Position numbers and translations under genes: made by a program. A stretch of 64,000 nucleotides of DNA, taken from Lolium rigidum (Eukaryota > Streptophyta > Magnoliopsida > Poales > Poaceae). The DNA is taken from the NCBI RefSeq assembly GCF_022539505.1, contig NC_061512.1, positions 152,069,962 through 152,133,961 of the forward strand, read 5' to 3'. Positions 9,901 through 20,178 of the stretch are shown piece after piece. Each line of letters opens with the position of its first letter. Within the stretch, counting starts at the first letter, position 1. The notes under the pieces are model-generated. The model saw only the letters and a list, made by a program, of their open reading frames with translations, had not been told where the DNA came from and ran no database searches.

Positions 9901-11717
9901 AGAGATGCCGCCGCCAATCCCATCTCGGGGGATTCAGGAGATCGCCTCCGGCACCCTGCCGGAGAGGGGAATCATCTCCCGGAGGACTCTTCACCGCCAT
10001 GGTCGCCTCCGGAGTGATGAGTGAGTAGTTCACCCCTGGACTATGGGTCCATAGCAGTAGCTAGATGGTTGTCTTCTCCTTATGTGCTTCATTGTCGGAT
10101 CTTGTGAGCTGCCTAACATGATCAAGATCATCTATCCGTAATGCTATATGTTGTGTTTGTCGGGATCCGATGGATAGAGAATACTATGTTATGTTGATTA
10201 TCAATCTATTACCTATGTGTTGTTTATGATCTTGCATGCTCTCCGTTATTAGTAGAGGCTCTGGCCAAGTTTTTGCTCTTAACTCCAAGAGGGAGTATTT
10301 ATGCTCGATAGTGGGTTCATGCCTCCATTAAATGCGGGACAGGTGACAGAAAGTTCTAAGGTTGTGGATGTGCTGTTGCCACTAGGGATAAAACATTGAT
10401 GCTATGTCCAAGGTTGTAGTTATTGATTACATTACGCACCATACGTAATGCAATTGTCTGTTGTTTACAACTTAATACTGGAAGGGGTTCGGATGATAAC
10501 CTGAAGGTGGACTTTTTAGGCATAGATGCATGCTGGATAGCGGTCTATGTACTTTGTCGTAATGCCCAATTAAATCTCACAATACTCATCATATCATGTA
10601 TGTGCATGGTCATGCCCTCTCTATTTGTTAATTGCTCGACTGTAATTTGTTCACCCAACATGCTATTTATCTTATGGGAGAGACACCTCTAGTAAACTGT
10701 GGACCCTGGTCCATTCTTTTACATTGAATACAATCTACTGCAATACTTGTTCTACTATTTTCTGCAAACAATCATCATCCACACTATACATCTAATCCTT
10801 TGTTACAGCAAGCCGGTGAGATTGACAACCTCACTGTTTCGTTGAGGCAAAGTACTTTGGTTGTGTTGTGCAGGTTCCACGTTGGCGCCGGAATCCCTGG
10901 TGTTGCGCCGCACTACATCCCGCCGTCATCAACCTTCAACGTGCTTCTTGGCTCCTACTAGTTCGATAAACCTTGGTTTCTTACTGAGGGAAAACTTGCC
11001 GCTGTACGCATCACACCTTCCTCTTGGGGTTCCCAACGGACGCGTGATGTACGCGTATCAACTAGTTCCGGTGGCATATTTAGCTAGCCACGCCTGTTTA
11101 TCGGCGTCCGCTCCAGAAATCCCTCCTGCTGTAATCTGGTTCGTGCGTGCCAAGTTGTTGCAGTCCGGCACGTATGTGCACACGTATCCGTGTGAGATTT
11201 CTTTAGGTGGCTCATACAGGAATTGGCAATCGCCAGGATCGCCTCCAACCTTGTAGACGACGTAGGTCGGTGAACCCTGCGGCTCTGGAGCTGCAAGCGC
11301 GAATGGCAGCGGCGGTCTGGTCTGGAACGGTATTTCTCCTTGGTGAGTCCCTAGGGCAGGTCCTGATGGAGAGTACTGATGCTTCATGATTTCCTGAACC
11401 ACGCGAACCGCAATGCGCTCGAAAGAGTTCACCAGGCTCTCAGAATGACGGTGTATAGAATGAGCCACCATGTAATTGACTTCCTGGCGCAGAGCTCTGG
11501 TGCGTTCTTCTGAAGGGGTAGACAGATCTACTTCGTCGAGAGCGCCTTCGGGTGAGAACCCTTTCCACCTAATGCCACGTGAACGGGTCTTCGTGAAAGA
11601 GCCGATCAGATCCGATTCGAAGACGGCTTTAATCTCATCATATTTCTTCTTGTGCTCCTCAGGCAGCTCTTCATACGTGACTGGTTCGTCTGCCATCTCA
11701 GTTGCAGATGTTGACAT
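6913..11717 (-). pseudogene. gag: E1 gag-protease polyprotein, split by a solo LTR
   Basis: Read leftwards, gag starts at an ATG at 11717 just inside the 5' LTR. It runs to 11061, is cut by the solo LTR and its ACTAG duplication, resumes at about 9472 and ends at 6913. It contains a retrotransposon gag domain (around 9350-8980, with FFAQSLTGSAFGWYTSLPP), a Cys/His cluster (YCKWHHSFTHVTNDC, near 8560) and a charged Arg/Asp/Glu region. A retropepsin follows, with catalytic DTGA at 7369-7380 and a downstream LLGRDWIHANC. A one-base loss in a G-run near 8736 shifts the frame. The product would form the particle and process it. No RT follows the protease, so the polyprotein is complete as gag-protease only. 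Confidence 0.85.
9473..11060 (+). mobile_element. Solo LTR of the E3 family inside E1 gag
   Basis: A single 1588-bp LTR begins TGATACGTCTCCGACG and ends GTATCA. It is flanked by a perfect ACTAG duplication (9468-9472 and 11061-11065). It closely matches the LTRs of E3 (35065-36661, 57894-59487). With only one LTR and intact TSDs, it most simply arose by LTR-LTR recombination of a full insertion. It breaks E1 gag and introduces a stop just inside the junction. Confidence 0.93.
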
Positions 11718-11754
11718 AGTTGCTGTAGAACGTCCCACCGGGCGTGCCAGAATG

Positions 11755-12898
11755 TGTTGCCGGCCAAAACCCACCGGCGAGCAGCGACGGGCAACACGGA
11801 GAGCCGGGAGGCTCCCAGGACTGCTGGTGGGCCCTGGTCCCTCGGGTGATGGCCCGCAATGTCCTGGCTAATGCAAGGGCGTGCCACCTGACCTATACCT
11901 GGTCAGGAAGGTGATGGATTGCTTCGATTAGTTTCCTGCATGGCAGACATGTAAACATTAAATGCGAGCCCGATCGGCTCTCAGGTTACCCTGTGAATCG
12001 GCTCAAAGAGCCGATTACCCCATGGTTCACGTTAGATTTACAATAACATGGGGATCCTGCTTTATCAATACCAAGTTAAATCAATCTACGATAGTATAGG
12101 GTTTTCACCGCATGATCGGAACATCCTACGCGTAGTTGAGCCTGGCAGATATGAAAGATAATAGAAAACTAGTCCAAAACGAGGCCTAAAAACCAACATG
12201 AAGTCGATTCCCGGAACAATCCCTCTAGGATCAGCAAACCATACCTTACGCGCTACTGGATCGTTCAACCCGTTTGCATGGCCTAACCATGCGGATATCA
12301 AACTAATCCTTGAAGAACAAGGAGCAACTATAACAGATCAGATCTACTAAATAAAGATTAAGCAAGATGCTGCCCTTACACCCAAGATAGGTGCAACGGC
12401 AGCTAGATATTGAGGGGCAGCATAGCTAAGCAAACATATCATAAAAGTATCGACGTCAGCCCCAAAACATCTACGATAAGGGTATCGCTCGCCATCAAAA
12501 AGGCTTCAGTACGAGCAACACCAACAACGAATAAACTGATACTGCCTAGATCGCAAGATGCGATCTAGGCAGTACCCGGAAGAAACCCTCGAAACAAGGG
12601 GTGGCGATGCGCCTAGATTGGTTTGTTGTGAACGTGATCGTCTTCCTTTCTCAATAACCCTAGGTACATATTTATAGTCCGTAGACTTTCTATCTTTGGA
12701 ATAAACCTAGCTGTGTACGACTAAACTCTATCTCTTAATTCTAAACATAAAACTTAATCTACCATAATATACAGATACATGGGCAATCTAGCCCAAACTC
12801 TCGCGTGAGGCCGATTCAGAGGCACTTTACGTGCATGTCCTCCAAGCCCATCTCAATCACGGCCCATCTCCTGCTCTGGCTAAATTCTGGTGATAACA
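11755..12898 (-). repeat. E1 5' LTR
   Basis: This 1144-bp LTR has its TATA box on the minus strand (12669-12676), the 14-bp hairpin (12542-12572) and the ATCGGC-N7-GCCGAT repeat (11997-12015). It lacks about 20 bases present in the 3' LTR, mainly a 12-base piece of the GC-rich end and bases just beyond the hairpin. The adjacent internal sequence (minus strand) reads TGGCACGCCCGGTGGGAC, the same leader motif as in E2. Confidence 0.92.
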
Positions 12899-14030
12899 GC
12901 CATGTCAATCACCATGACATCAACCTTGCCAACTCTCTCCCCTGCCCTCTCCTTTCACTCTCACCTTGTCAAATAGACAGCACACACTCCCCTGGTCATG
13001 CTCCTGCATTGGCCAAGGAGAGCCCTGCCCTGGCTAGCACAGGACACGCCCACGACGTCCAGGCGCGCCAGAGCGTGCGTGGCCACGCCCACTGGCCACA
13101 CACGGCACCACGTCGCCCCTTGTCATCCCGTCCTCCCCCTGCATCCCCTTCACCTCCATTCGCTCCGCCCTCGTCCGGAGAACCACCCAGACACGCTCAT
13201 TGGACCGGCCCCGTCCTCTAGCCACCGCCACGACGGTGACGCCCGTCGGCGACCCCACGGACACGCACGTCGCCAGGACGCTACCGTCATCAGAAGCATG
13301 CGCCATCTCGTCCTTCAGACCTGTCGTGACGTGGTGAACCGTCATGCGTCTTTGCCCTGCCCTTTGGCCGCCCGAAGAGAGCCCCTTCCCTTCGCCGGCG
13401 AGGAAGCCCCGCAGCACCCCGCGACCCTATAAAAGGAGCCATCCCTCTCTCAAATGTGGCACACCATTCACCTCCCCTCTCCTCCCTGAGCAAGCTGGCC
13501 AATCCCCACCTCCCAATTTGAGCTCTATCGCCAGAATTTCGCCGGAGTTCGCCGCGGCCGTAGCCAGACGGAGGCAACGACTCCGACCACCTCAGCCTCT
13601 CCCCCGACCCTCGTTCGCCTCGCCATCGTCTTCCACGTCGAACGCCGCCAACGCCGACCCTCGCCGGAGCCCAGGTGAGCCACCAACCCCCTAGGTCCAC
13701 CGTGGCTAGGGTTTGATCTCGTCGGAGACGACGACGACCCTCGTCCGTAGATCTGCGTTCTAATCCAATGGTCCTCTTTAACTCATACCGTTTCGGGTTT
13801 TAAGACCCACTGACAGTGGGACCCACTGTCAGGCGGCCTGCTGCGCGAGACGCACTGCTGGGCCGGCCTGCTACCCCCCCCCCCCCTCTCTGTCCCAATT
13901 CGTTTTCCCGCCGAAGCCCATCTATTCAAATTTCGTTAATTCGTTTTAATCCAGCTAGATGATACCCCGCGTGTTACTGCGAAAATTTGCGGTGGGTTTT
14001 ATAAACCTAGGGCAATGAAATATGGAACTC
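12899..14030 (+). mobile_element. H1 LTR, right part (end uncertain)
   Basis: The H1 LTR continues after the second GCCAT. It becomes GC-rich and contains a clear TATAAAAG (13428-13435), then a leader-like region with a C-run near 13880. I could not find a definite CA terminus or TSD. The sequence changes character around 13960-14040 and the end is approximate. Open frames of 100-145 codons on both strands here reflect GC bias and are not called as genes. Confidence 0.55.
13428..13435 (+). promoter_or_regulatory. TATA box in H1 LTR
   Basis: TATAAAAG sits in a GC-rich context about 1 kb from the LTR start once E1 is removed, as expected for an LTR promoter on the + strand. Confidence 0.6.
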
Positions 14031-15174
14031 CAATGTTCGGGAAATTGGTATCTCGAACGACTCATATAGAGATTTTATTAGTAGAAGAAATTATAAATTC
14101 ATAGCAGAAAGTAACTAAATTGAGATTAACAGATATATCTTGGTTAAACATGACACAATATCAGTTTGAAACCCGTGTACACAGCTGATACGACCATTTG
14201 TTCAAGAACCTCCGCTGGCTATTTTTCTTGATTACCAATCATATTACAAATGTAAGACGAGGCAAGGAGGAGAAACGTAGAACGGTGGATATACTCTGAA
14301 TAGCTTACACAACATAAAGTGTGCCGCTACAATGAATATCAATTACCATAAATATATAGATTTACATATGGAATTTTTTTTTTCACACCGTTGGATCCGC
14401 TGCAAAACTCCATGAGGAAGCCACAAATGTCATATCAGGTGGATAAGCTGCACATGAAGCAAAAATAGCTTATTTTAACAATAATTTCCTACAGTAGTAG
14501 GTCAAAGTAGATGACATGGTTTATTATGAAAAAAATATTAAAACTTATGTGTACGAATTTTGATCAATATATTAGAAGCCATACGTACGTGAAATGTTGA
14601 TCAAAATATTGGAAAATTTATGTTTTGCTGCTCGAGGTCCTGCATGGTAGATCTACAGCTAGGGGAAAGGGGGCAAAGATATACCTGATCTGCTAATTGA
14701 TAAAAAATGCATGCCTTATGATCTCTGATCCAGCTTGTAATCCATGGGGATGCAACGTACAGAAAAATTAGGAGGAGGCACATCTTGATTATTTACTGCA
14801 ACTGAATCTACCGTGCATGAGCATCAATTTTAGAGAACTAAACCTTCCTGTATGTGCTAGCAGCTAGCTTGATCACTGAAAGAAAAGAACACAATTCTCT
14901 GCGATTAAAAATTAACCTTAGTTTCAGTTCAGAGGTTACATGAAGCATACAGATGAGAGACATAGAAAAATAATCAACAGACCAGCTGCAGGGTATTGTG
15001 GCGTTGGAGGTAAAGACCAGAGGGACATTGTGATGTTGAGAATCTGGACTAACCTGCTACGGTGAGGGGACTAAAATGGGGCTTGACGACGGTCCAGAGC
15101 TCTTAATTCCCAGATTCGTCCTACTTATCCGATGTGCCTGGCCTACCGGGCATCCTATCTAGCACATTGGCTTC
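14031..15174. other. Unclassified AT-rich DNA left of E2
   Basis: I recognise no gene or element. ORFs are short and no LTR or TIR is evident. The same original sequence resumes after E2 (25716-25993) and again after the hAT element (33280-33390), so both elements landed in it. It is either low-copy sequence or an old, eroded repeat. Confidence 0.5.
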
Positions 15175-16341
15175 CGTTATCACCAGAATTTAACCAAATC
15201 TGGAGATGGGCCGTGATTAAATGGGCTTAGAGGATATGCACGAAAAATATTCCCGAACCGGCCTTGTACAAGAAGTTTGGGCAAGATTGCCCGTGTATCT
15301 GTAAATTATAGTAGGTTACGTGTCGGTTAGAATTAAGGGATAGAGTTTAGCTCGTACACGGTTGGGTTTATTCCCAAGTTAGAAAGTCTACGGACTATAA
15401 ATATGTATCTAGGGTTATTGAGAAAGGAGGACAATCACGTTCACAACAAATCAATCTAGGCGCATCGTCACCCCTTGTTTCGAGGGTTTCTCCCGGGTAA
15501 GCATCATGCTGCCTAGATTGCATCTTGCGATCTAGGCAGTATACGTTTATTCGTTGTTGGTGTTGCTCGTGTTGAAGCCTTTTTGATGGCGAGCAACACC
15601 ATTATCTTAGGTCTTTTGGGGCTGACGTCGATGCTTTCACGATGAACTTGTTTAGCTGCGCTACCCCTCGATATCTAGCTGCCCTTACGCCTATCTTAGG
15701 TGTAAGGGCAGCATCTTGCTTGTTCTTTATTTAGTAGATCTAATCCGTTATAGTTGCTCCTTGTTCTTCAAGGATTGGTTTGATATCCGCATGGTTAGGA
15801 CTTATAAACGGGTTGAACGATCCGGTAGTGCGTAAGGTGTGGTTTATTAAGCTTTAGAGGGATTGTTCCGGGGATCAACTTCATGTTGGTTTTTAGGCCT
15901 CTTTAGGGCTGGTTTTCCATTATCTTACGTATCTGCTAGGCTCAACTACGTGTAGGATGTTCCGATTATGCGGTGAAAACCCCAAACTATCATAGATTAG
16001 TTTAGCTTGATATCGATATAGCATGATCCCCATGTCATTATAAATCTAACATGAACCATGGGGCAATCGGCTCTTTGAGCCGATCCACAGAACAACTTAA
16101 GGGCCGATCGGGGCTCGTATTTAATGTTTACGTGTTTGCCATGCAGGAAGCTAGTCGAAGCAAACCATCACCTTCCTGACCAGGTATAGGTCAGGTGGCA
16201 CGCCCTCGTAAGCACCAGGACGTGTGCCAGAAGGCATTGCGGGCCGTCGCCCGAGGGACCAGGGTCCACCGCAATCCTGGGAGCCTCCCTGCTCTACGGT
16301 GTTGCCCGTCGCTACTCGCCGGTGGGTTTTTGACAGCAACA
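15175..16341 (+). repeat. E2 5' LTR
   Basis: This 1167-bp LTR has TATAAATA at 15396-15403 and the 14-bp stem hairpin at 15509-15539, with one mismatch that would be a G-U pair in RNA. A second hairpin lies at 15678-15712 (14-bp arms starting GCTGCCCTTAC, one G-U). The ATCGGC-N7-GCCGAT repeat is at 16066-16084. Confidence 0.92.
15396..15403 (+). promoter_or_regulatory. TATA box of E2 5' LTR
   Basis: TATAAATA is conserved in all four LTRs of the family and lies upstream of the predicted leader hairpins. The 3' LTR copy is at 24767-24774. Confidence 0.65.
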
Positions 16342-16346
16342 CATTC

Positions 16347-16364
16347 TGGCACGCCCAGTGGGAC
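16347..16364 (+). other. Candidate primer-binding site of E2
   Basis: TGGCACGCCCAGTGGGAC lies 5 bases inside the 5' LTR and starts with TGG, as expected for a site pairing with a tRNA 3' CCA end. E1 has the same motif with one difference. I did not assign the tRNA. Confidence 0.5.
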
Positions 16365-16402
16365 ACTCTACAGCAACCACCACGTCGACATCTGCAGCAA
16401 CC

Positions 16403-18556
16403 ATGTCAAAAGCTGCGGATGAGGTGGTGGGCGAACCAGTCACGTACGCAGATCTGCCCGAAGAGCAAAAGAAGAAGTATGATGAGATGAAAGCCATCTT
16501 GGAAGCCGACCTCATCGGCTCCTTCGTGAGGACCCGTTCACATGGCGTAAGGTGGAAGGGCCCTGAAGGTGTTCTTGACGGAGTGGACCTGTCTACCCCT
16601 TCGGAGGAACGTATCAGAGCTCTGCGCCAGGAAATCAATTACATGGCGGCTCATTCTCTACACCGCTATTCTGAAAGCCTGGTGAATACTCTCGAGCGCG
16701 TCGCGGTCCGTGTGGTGCAGGAAATCATGAAGCATCAGTACTCCCCGTCGGGACCTACCCTAGGAACTCACCAGGGAGAGATACCGCTCCAGATCAGACC
16801 GCCGCTGCCATTCGCGCTCGCAGCGCCAGAGCCGCCGGGTTCACCGGCGTACGTTGTCTACAAGGTTGGAGGCGATCCTAGCGATTGCCAATTCCTATAT
16901 GAGCCGCCCAAGGAGATCCCACATGGATACCTGTGCACATACGTGCCGGACTGCAATGCCTTGGCGCGCACAAGCCAGATCGCACCAACATGGATTTCTG
17001 GAGTAGATGCTGACAAACAAGCATGGCTGGCTAAATATGCTACTGGAACGAGCCATGAAGGCTCGGTCCCTACAACTAATACCATGGAACAGATCAGCAC
17101 TATCTTGAGAGACCAGTTCGGCATCTTGCCGAAGAGGAAAGCAATCGGCTATTCCAAGCCGTACCCCGACGAGTACGATCTGATCCCTCTGCCACCCAAA
17201 TATCGGCTCCCCGAATTCTCAAAATTCAATGGAGCAGAAGGATCTAGCTCAATAGAGCACGTAAGCCGATATTTGGCACAGCTGGGCATGATCTCAGTGT
17301 CAGACCCGTTACGTGTGAGGTTTTTCGCGCAATCTCTTACGGGATCAGCCTTTGGGTGGTACACCTCGTTGCCACCAAACTCAGTCCGCACATGGAAGCA
17401 GCTGGAGGAGCAGTTTCATGTGCAATATCACTCAGAAGCTACCGAAGCTGGCATTGCCGATCTAGCACAGGTGCGGCAGAAGCGGGGAGAAACGGTGTCT
17501 GAATACATCCAACGTTTCAGGACTGTCAGGAACCGATGTTATTCGGTTCGTTTATCTGAGAAAGAAGCAATCGAGCTGGCAGCTTTGGGCCTCGCAACGC
17601 CGATCAAGGATCTGACTTCCCAAGCAGAGTACAGTTCATTGTCACACATGGTGCAGAAACTCACATTGTATGAACAGCGGCACCCTGAATTGTACCAAGA
17701 CAAGTTCAAGCGTCCGGTAGGCCTGGTCGAGATGGAAGAAGCTGAAGATCCTGCACCAGACCTGGAGGTGGCGGTAGCTGAATGGGCTCGGGGGGCAAAT
17801 CCCGTGTCCTGCAAAAGGGTAAAACCACAAGGGCCTGCAAAAGGGTTTGACTTCGATTTGAGCAAAGCTGAGCAGATTTTCGATCTATTGCTCAAGGAAA
17901 AACAACTGAAGTTACCCGACGGCCATAAAATCCCTACAGCACAAGAATTGAACGGGAGGCCGTACTGCAAATGGCATCACTCGTTCACCCATACCACCAA
18001 TGACTGCAAGGTGTTTCGTCAGCAGATCCAAATGGCGATAGAACAAGGCCGATTGCTCTTTGGGCAGTTTGCCATGAAAGTGGACACACATCCGTTCCCT
18101 GGAGTCAACATGGTGGAACTTAACCACTCCGCGAGGCGTCGACTGGGTTTCTCGTTCGATGTCAACATGGCAGGGCCTGTGCGCCACCATGGCAAGGATA
18201 AAGAGGAAAGCAGTCACTCCCGCAGCAAGGAAAAGGAGGAGGCCGATCCATGCGATCGGCCCCGATATGATGACAAGCGGTACCTCACCAAGGAACAAGT
18301 GAGAAGCGTGCGATACCAAAAACCACTTTCCACGCATCTCCTCAACAAATATGAATATCAGTATGACCGACGTCGGCGATACGACGAAACGACGAGAGGT
18401 ACAATCGGTCCGATGAAGACAAAGGAAGGTATCGTCGGCATGACAGAGACGACGAAGGACGTGAGCACCGCGCTAAGGAGAGGTCAAGGGAGCAGGAATA
18501 CATGGATAGACACTGGGACTGTCCCTTCTTTAAACACTGCTGGGATTCAGGGATGA
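16403..18556 (+). pseudogene. gag: E2 gag, N-terminal and central part, frameshifted near its end
   Basis: I chose the ATG at 16403 because the frame upstream has no ATG back to the LTR. The N-terminal region is conserved with E1 (KKYDEMKAILEADLIGSF and a QEIMKHQYSPSGP block). The retrotransposon gag domain follows at roughly residues 290-400 (FFAQSLTGSAFGWYTSLPP, FRTVRNRCY), then the YCKWHHSFTHTTNDC Cys/His cluster near residue 530. Relative to E1 a one-base lesion near 18380-18390 takes the frame away, giving an aberrant tail ending at 18556. The correct frame continues as the next feature. Otherwise the reading frame is undamaged. Confidence 0.85.
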
Positions 18557-19802
18557 GCCGATTGCCTACAATCGACAACTGCCCGGAGTGTAGACGCCGG
18601 AAGAAGGATGCAGGAGAAGTTTCAGTTTTCAAACGTCTAGGGCCTCTCCCGCCACAGAGTAAACGAGCTGAGTCCTCTCAAGATGAAGACTTTGAGGAGT
18701 CAGAAGATGAAGAAGAGGATAGGTACCACCGGCCAAGGTGGTGCCCCGATGGACTCAGCCACTCCCAAAAGCGTAGGGTTCAGCGGCTACGTAGCTTGGA
18801 GCAAGCCGAAGCGCGATACTTGCACACGTTGAGGAAAGCGCGGCCCGATCTGGCCGTGAAAATTCAGCAGACTTTGGACGAAGAGACTCGTCCACCAAAG
18901 AAAGTTTGGCGTCCCAAGCAAGAAAAAGCCGATGTGGGTACATCGGCTGGCACAAACATGGTGTTCTTCCTTCCATCAGAGTTTCGTGCCCCAGGAACTG
19001 AAGAAGTGCCGATAGCACAGTTTGACTGCGGTCCACAGCCCGTCATCTTTGAAAAGCCACGAGAGAAGGGCTACAAACACATGAAGGCCCTGTACCTAAA
19101 GGGTTACATGAATGGGCAGCCCGTCGGCAGGATGTTGGTTGACACGGGAGCAGCGGTCAATATAATGCCATATTCCATGCTACGGCGTCTGGGACGCTCT
19201 AGTGCCAATCTGATCAAGACCAACGTCACACTAAACGACTTCAACGGCCAAGCATCGGGGACGCAAGGTGTCCTGAACGTGGATCTAACCATAGGCCGAA
19301 AGACGATCCCAACGACATTTTTCATCGTCGACAGCAAGAGCACCTACGCTGTCCTGCTAGGAAGGGATTGGATTCACGCCAACTGCTGCATTCCATCTAC
19401 AATGCACCAATGCCTGATACAGTTGGATGGAGACGACGTAGAAGTCGTACATGCAGATGACTCGATCGACGTCTCAATAGCCGGCATGAACATTTGGGAC
19501 TCGGAAGACCAAGAGCCGCTCTCTGGAATCAGTTTGGACGGCTGTGATCGCATCGAGGTGACAAAAAAGGGGTGAGGCTGGTCTTATCCACCGGCCTGAT
19601 AGAGTAGCAAGAGCAACATCCATCGACATACGTGGCAAGGCCGATCCCTGCGATCGGCCCCAAAAAATAAAAAGCAAGGATCTCACTTCAAACATGTCAC
19701 GTAGTCGTAGTAGGGAGACTCCCTCCTGTAAGGGAGCACATACAAGTTGTAAACCTTCATTGAGCAATTCAATCGACATGGAGGCCGATTCCAGCAATCG
19801 GC
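18242..19802. repeat. GCCGAT...ATCGGC inverted repeats in E2
   Basis: Units lie at 18242-18260, 18928-18947, 19640-19658 and 19784-19802, with spacers of 7-8 bases. Two are within gag-protease coding sequence and two in the spacer. The E1 counterpart of the first is also palindromic but with changed bases (arms built on GCCGG/CCGGC), so pairing seems retained while sequence drifts. Confidence 0.75.
18502..19575 (+). pseudogene. E2 gag C-terminus and aspartic protease
   Basis: This is the continuation of gag in another frame. It has a Cys-rich segment (CPFFKHCWDSG...NCPEC), an acidic stretch (EESEDEEED) and a Lys/Arg-rich region, then a retropepsin-like domain. The catalytic DTGA is at 19141-19152, followed by VNIMPYSMLRRLG and LLGRDWIHANCCIPSTMHQC. 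A one-base loss near 19567 ends it at TGA, about 13 residues earlier than in E1. No RT follows: the next 600 bases are non-coding and then the antisense gene begins. Confidence 0.85.
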
Positions 19803-20178
19803 CAAAATTATCCTCGCCATACGTTCTGCCCGTATTCAACGTCGATTTAATAGGCGACGGAAAGCTAGGATATGGGTTTACGTCAGCTGATGAGCTAGAA
19901 GAGATTGACATTGGTCCTGGGATAAGCTACGACCAACATTCATCAGCAAGAGCCGATATCTTCAATCACTTGAAAGATTCGGCTCGGGGGGCACCTAATA
20001 TGGAATAATGGACAATAAAATAATATAGGCCAATGCACGAAATTGGCCAGTAAAAACAATTTTTTTATAGAGTACAGCCGATGCACAGACATCGACTTTA
20101 GAACTAAGAAACAAAAAGCCGATGCACAGACATCGACTCTAGAGTATAATGAAGTTTCCCAGATTACACAGGGAGACT
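19576..20178. other. E2 spacer between convergent gag-protease and PMD gene
   Basis: No ORF is supported. It holds GCCGAT...ATCGGC repeats at 19640-19658 and 19784-19802 and several half-sites (for example near 20078 and 20118). Its position matches the E1 spacer 6281-6912. Confidence 0.75.

Larger units (their letters stand above)
1557..12898 (-). mobile_element. E1: non-autonomous gag-protease LTR element with antisense PMD gene
   Basis: This is a complete element of 11.3 kb with TGTT...AACA LTRs and a perfect GCCAT target duplication. It is transcribed leftwards: the 5' LTR is on the right and gag-protease is on the minus strand. The internal region has no reverse transcriptase, RNase H or integrase. 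A PMD-type gene occupies the pol position on the opposite (+) strand. The two LTRs are very similar apart from a few small indels, so insertion is relatively recent. A solo LTR is inserted in its gag. E2 is a second copy of the family in the opposite orientation. The Cys/His cluster in gag and the antisense extra ORF recall the Tat/Retand lineage of gypsy elements; that lineage call is inference. Confidence 0.9.

Noticed and set aside
9596..10033. Open frames in E3-family LTRs (also at 35188-35629 and 57925-58457)
   Set aside because: They lie in the LTR promoter and leader on both strands, differ among the LTR copies by frameshifts, and match no protein domain.
12805..13700. Several open frames of 100-145 codons in the H1 LTR
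   Set aside because: They occur on both strands of a GC-rich stretch that includes the TATA box, with no domain; they fit composition.
15135..15155. Sequence resembling the start of miR160 (TGCCTGGC...)
   Set aside because: Only the first eight bases match well, and no stable precursor with a matching star strand was seen.
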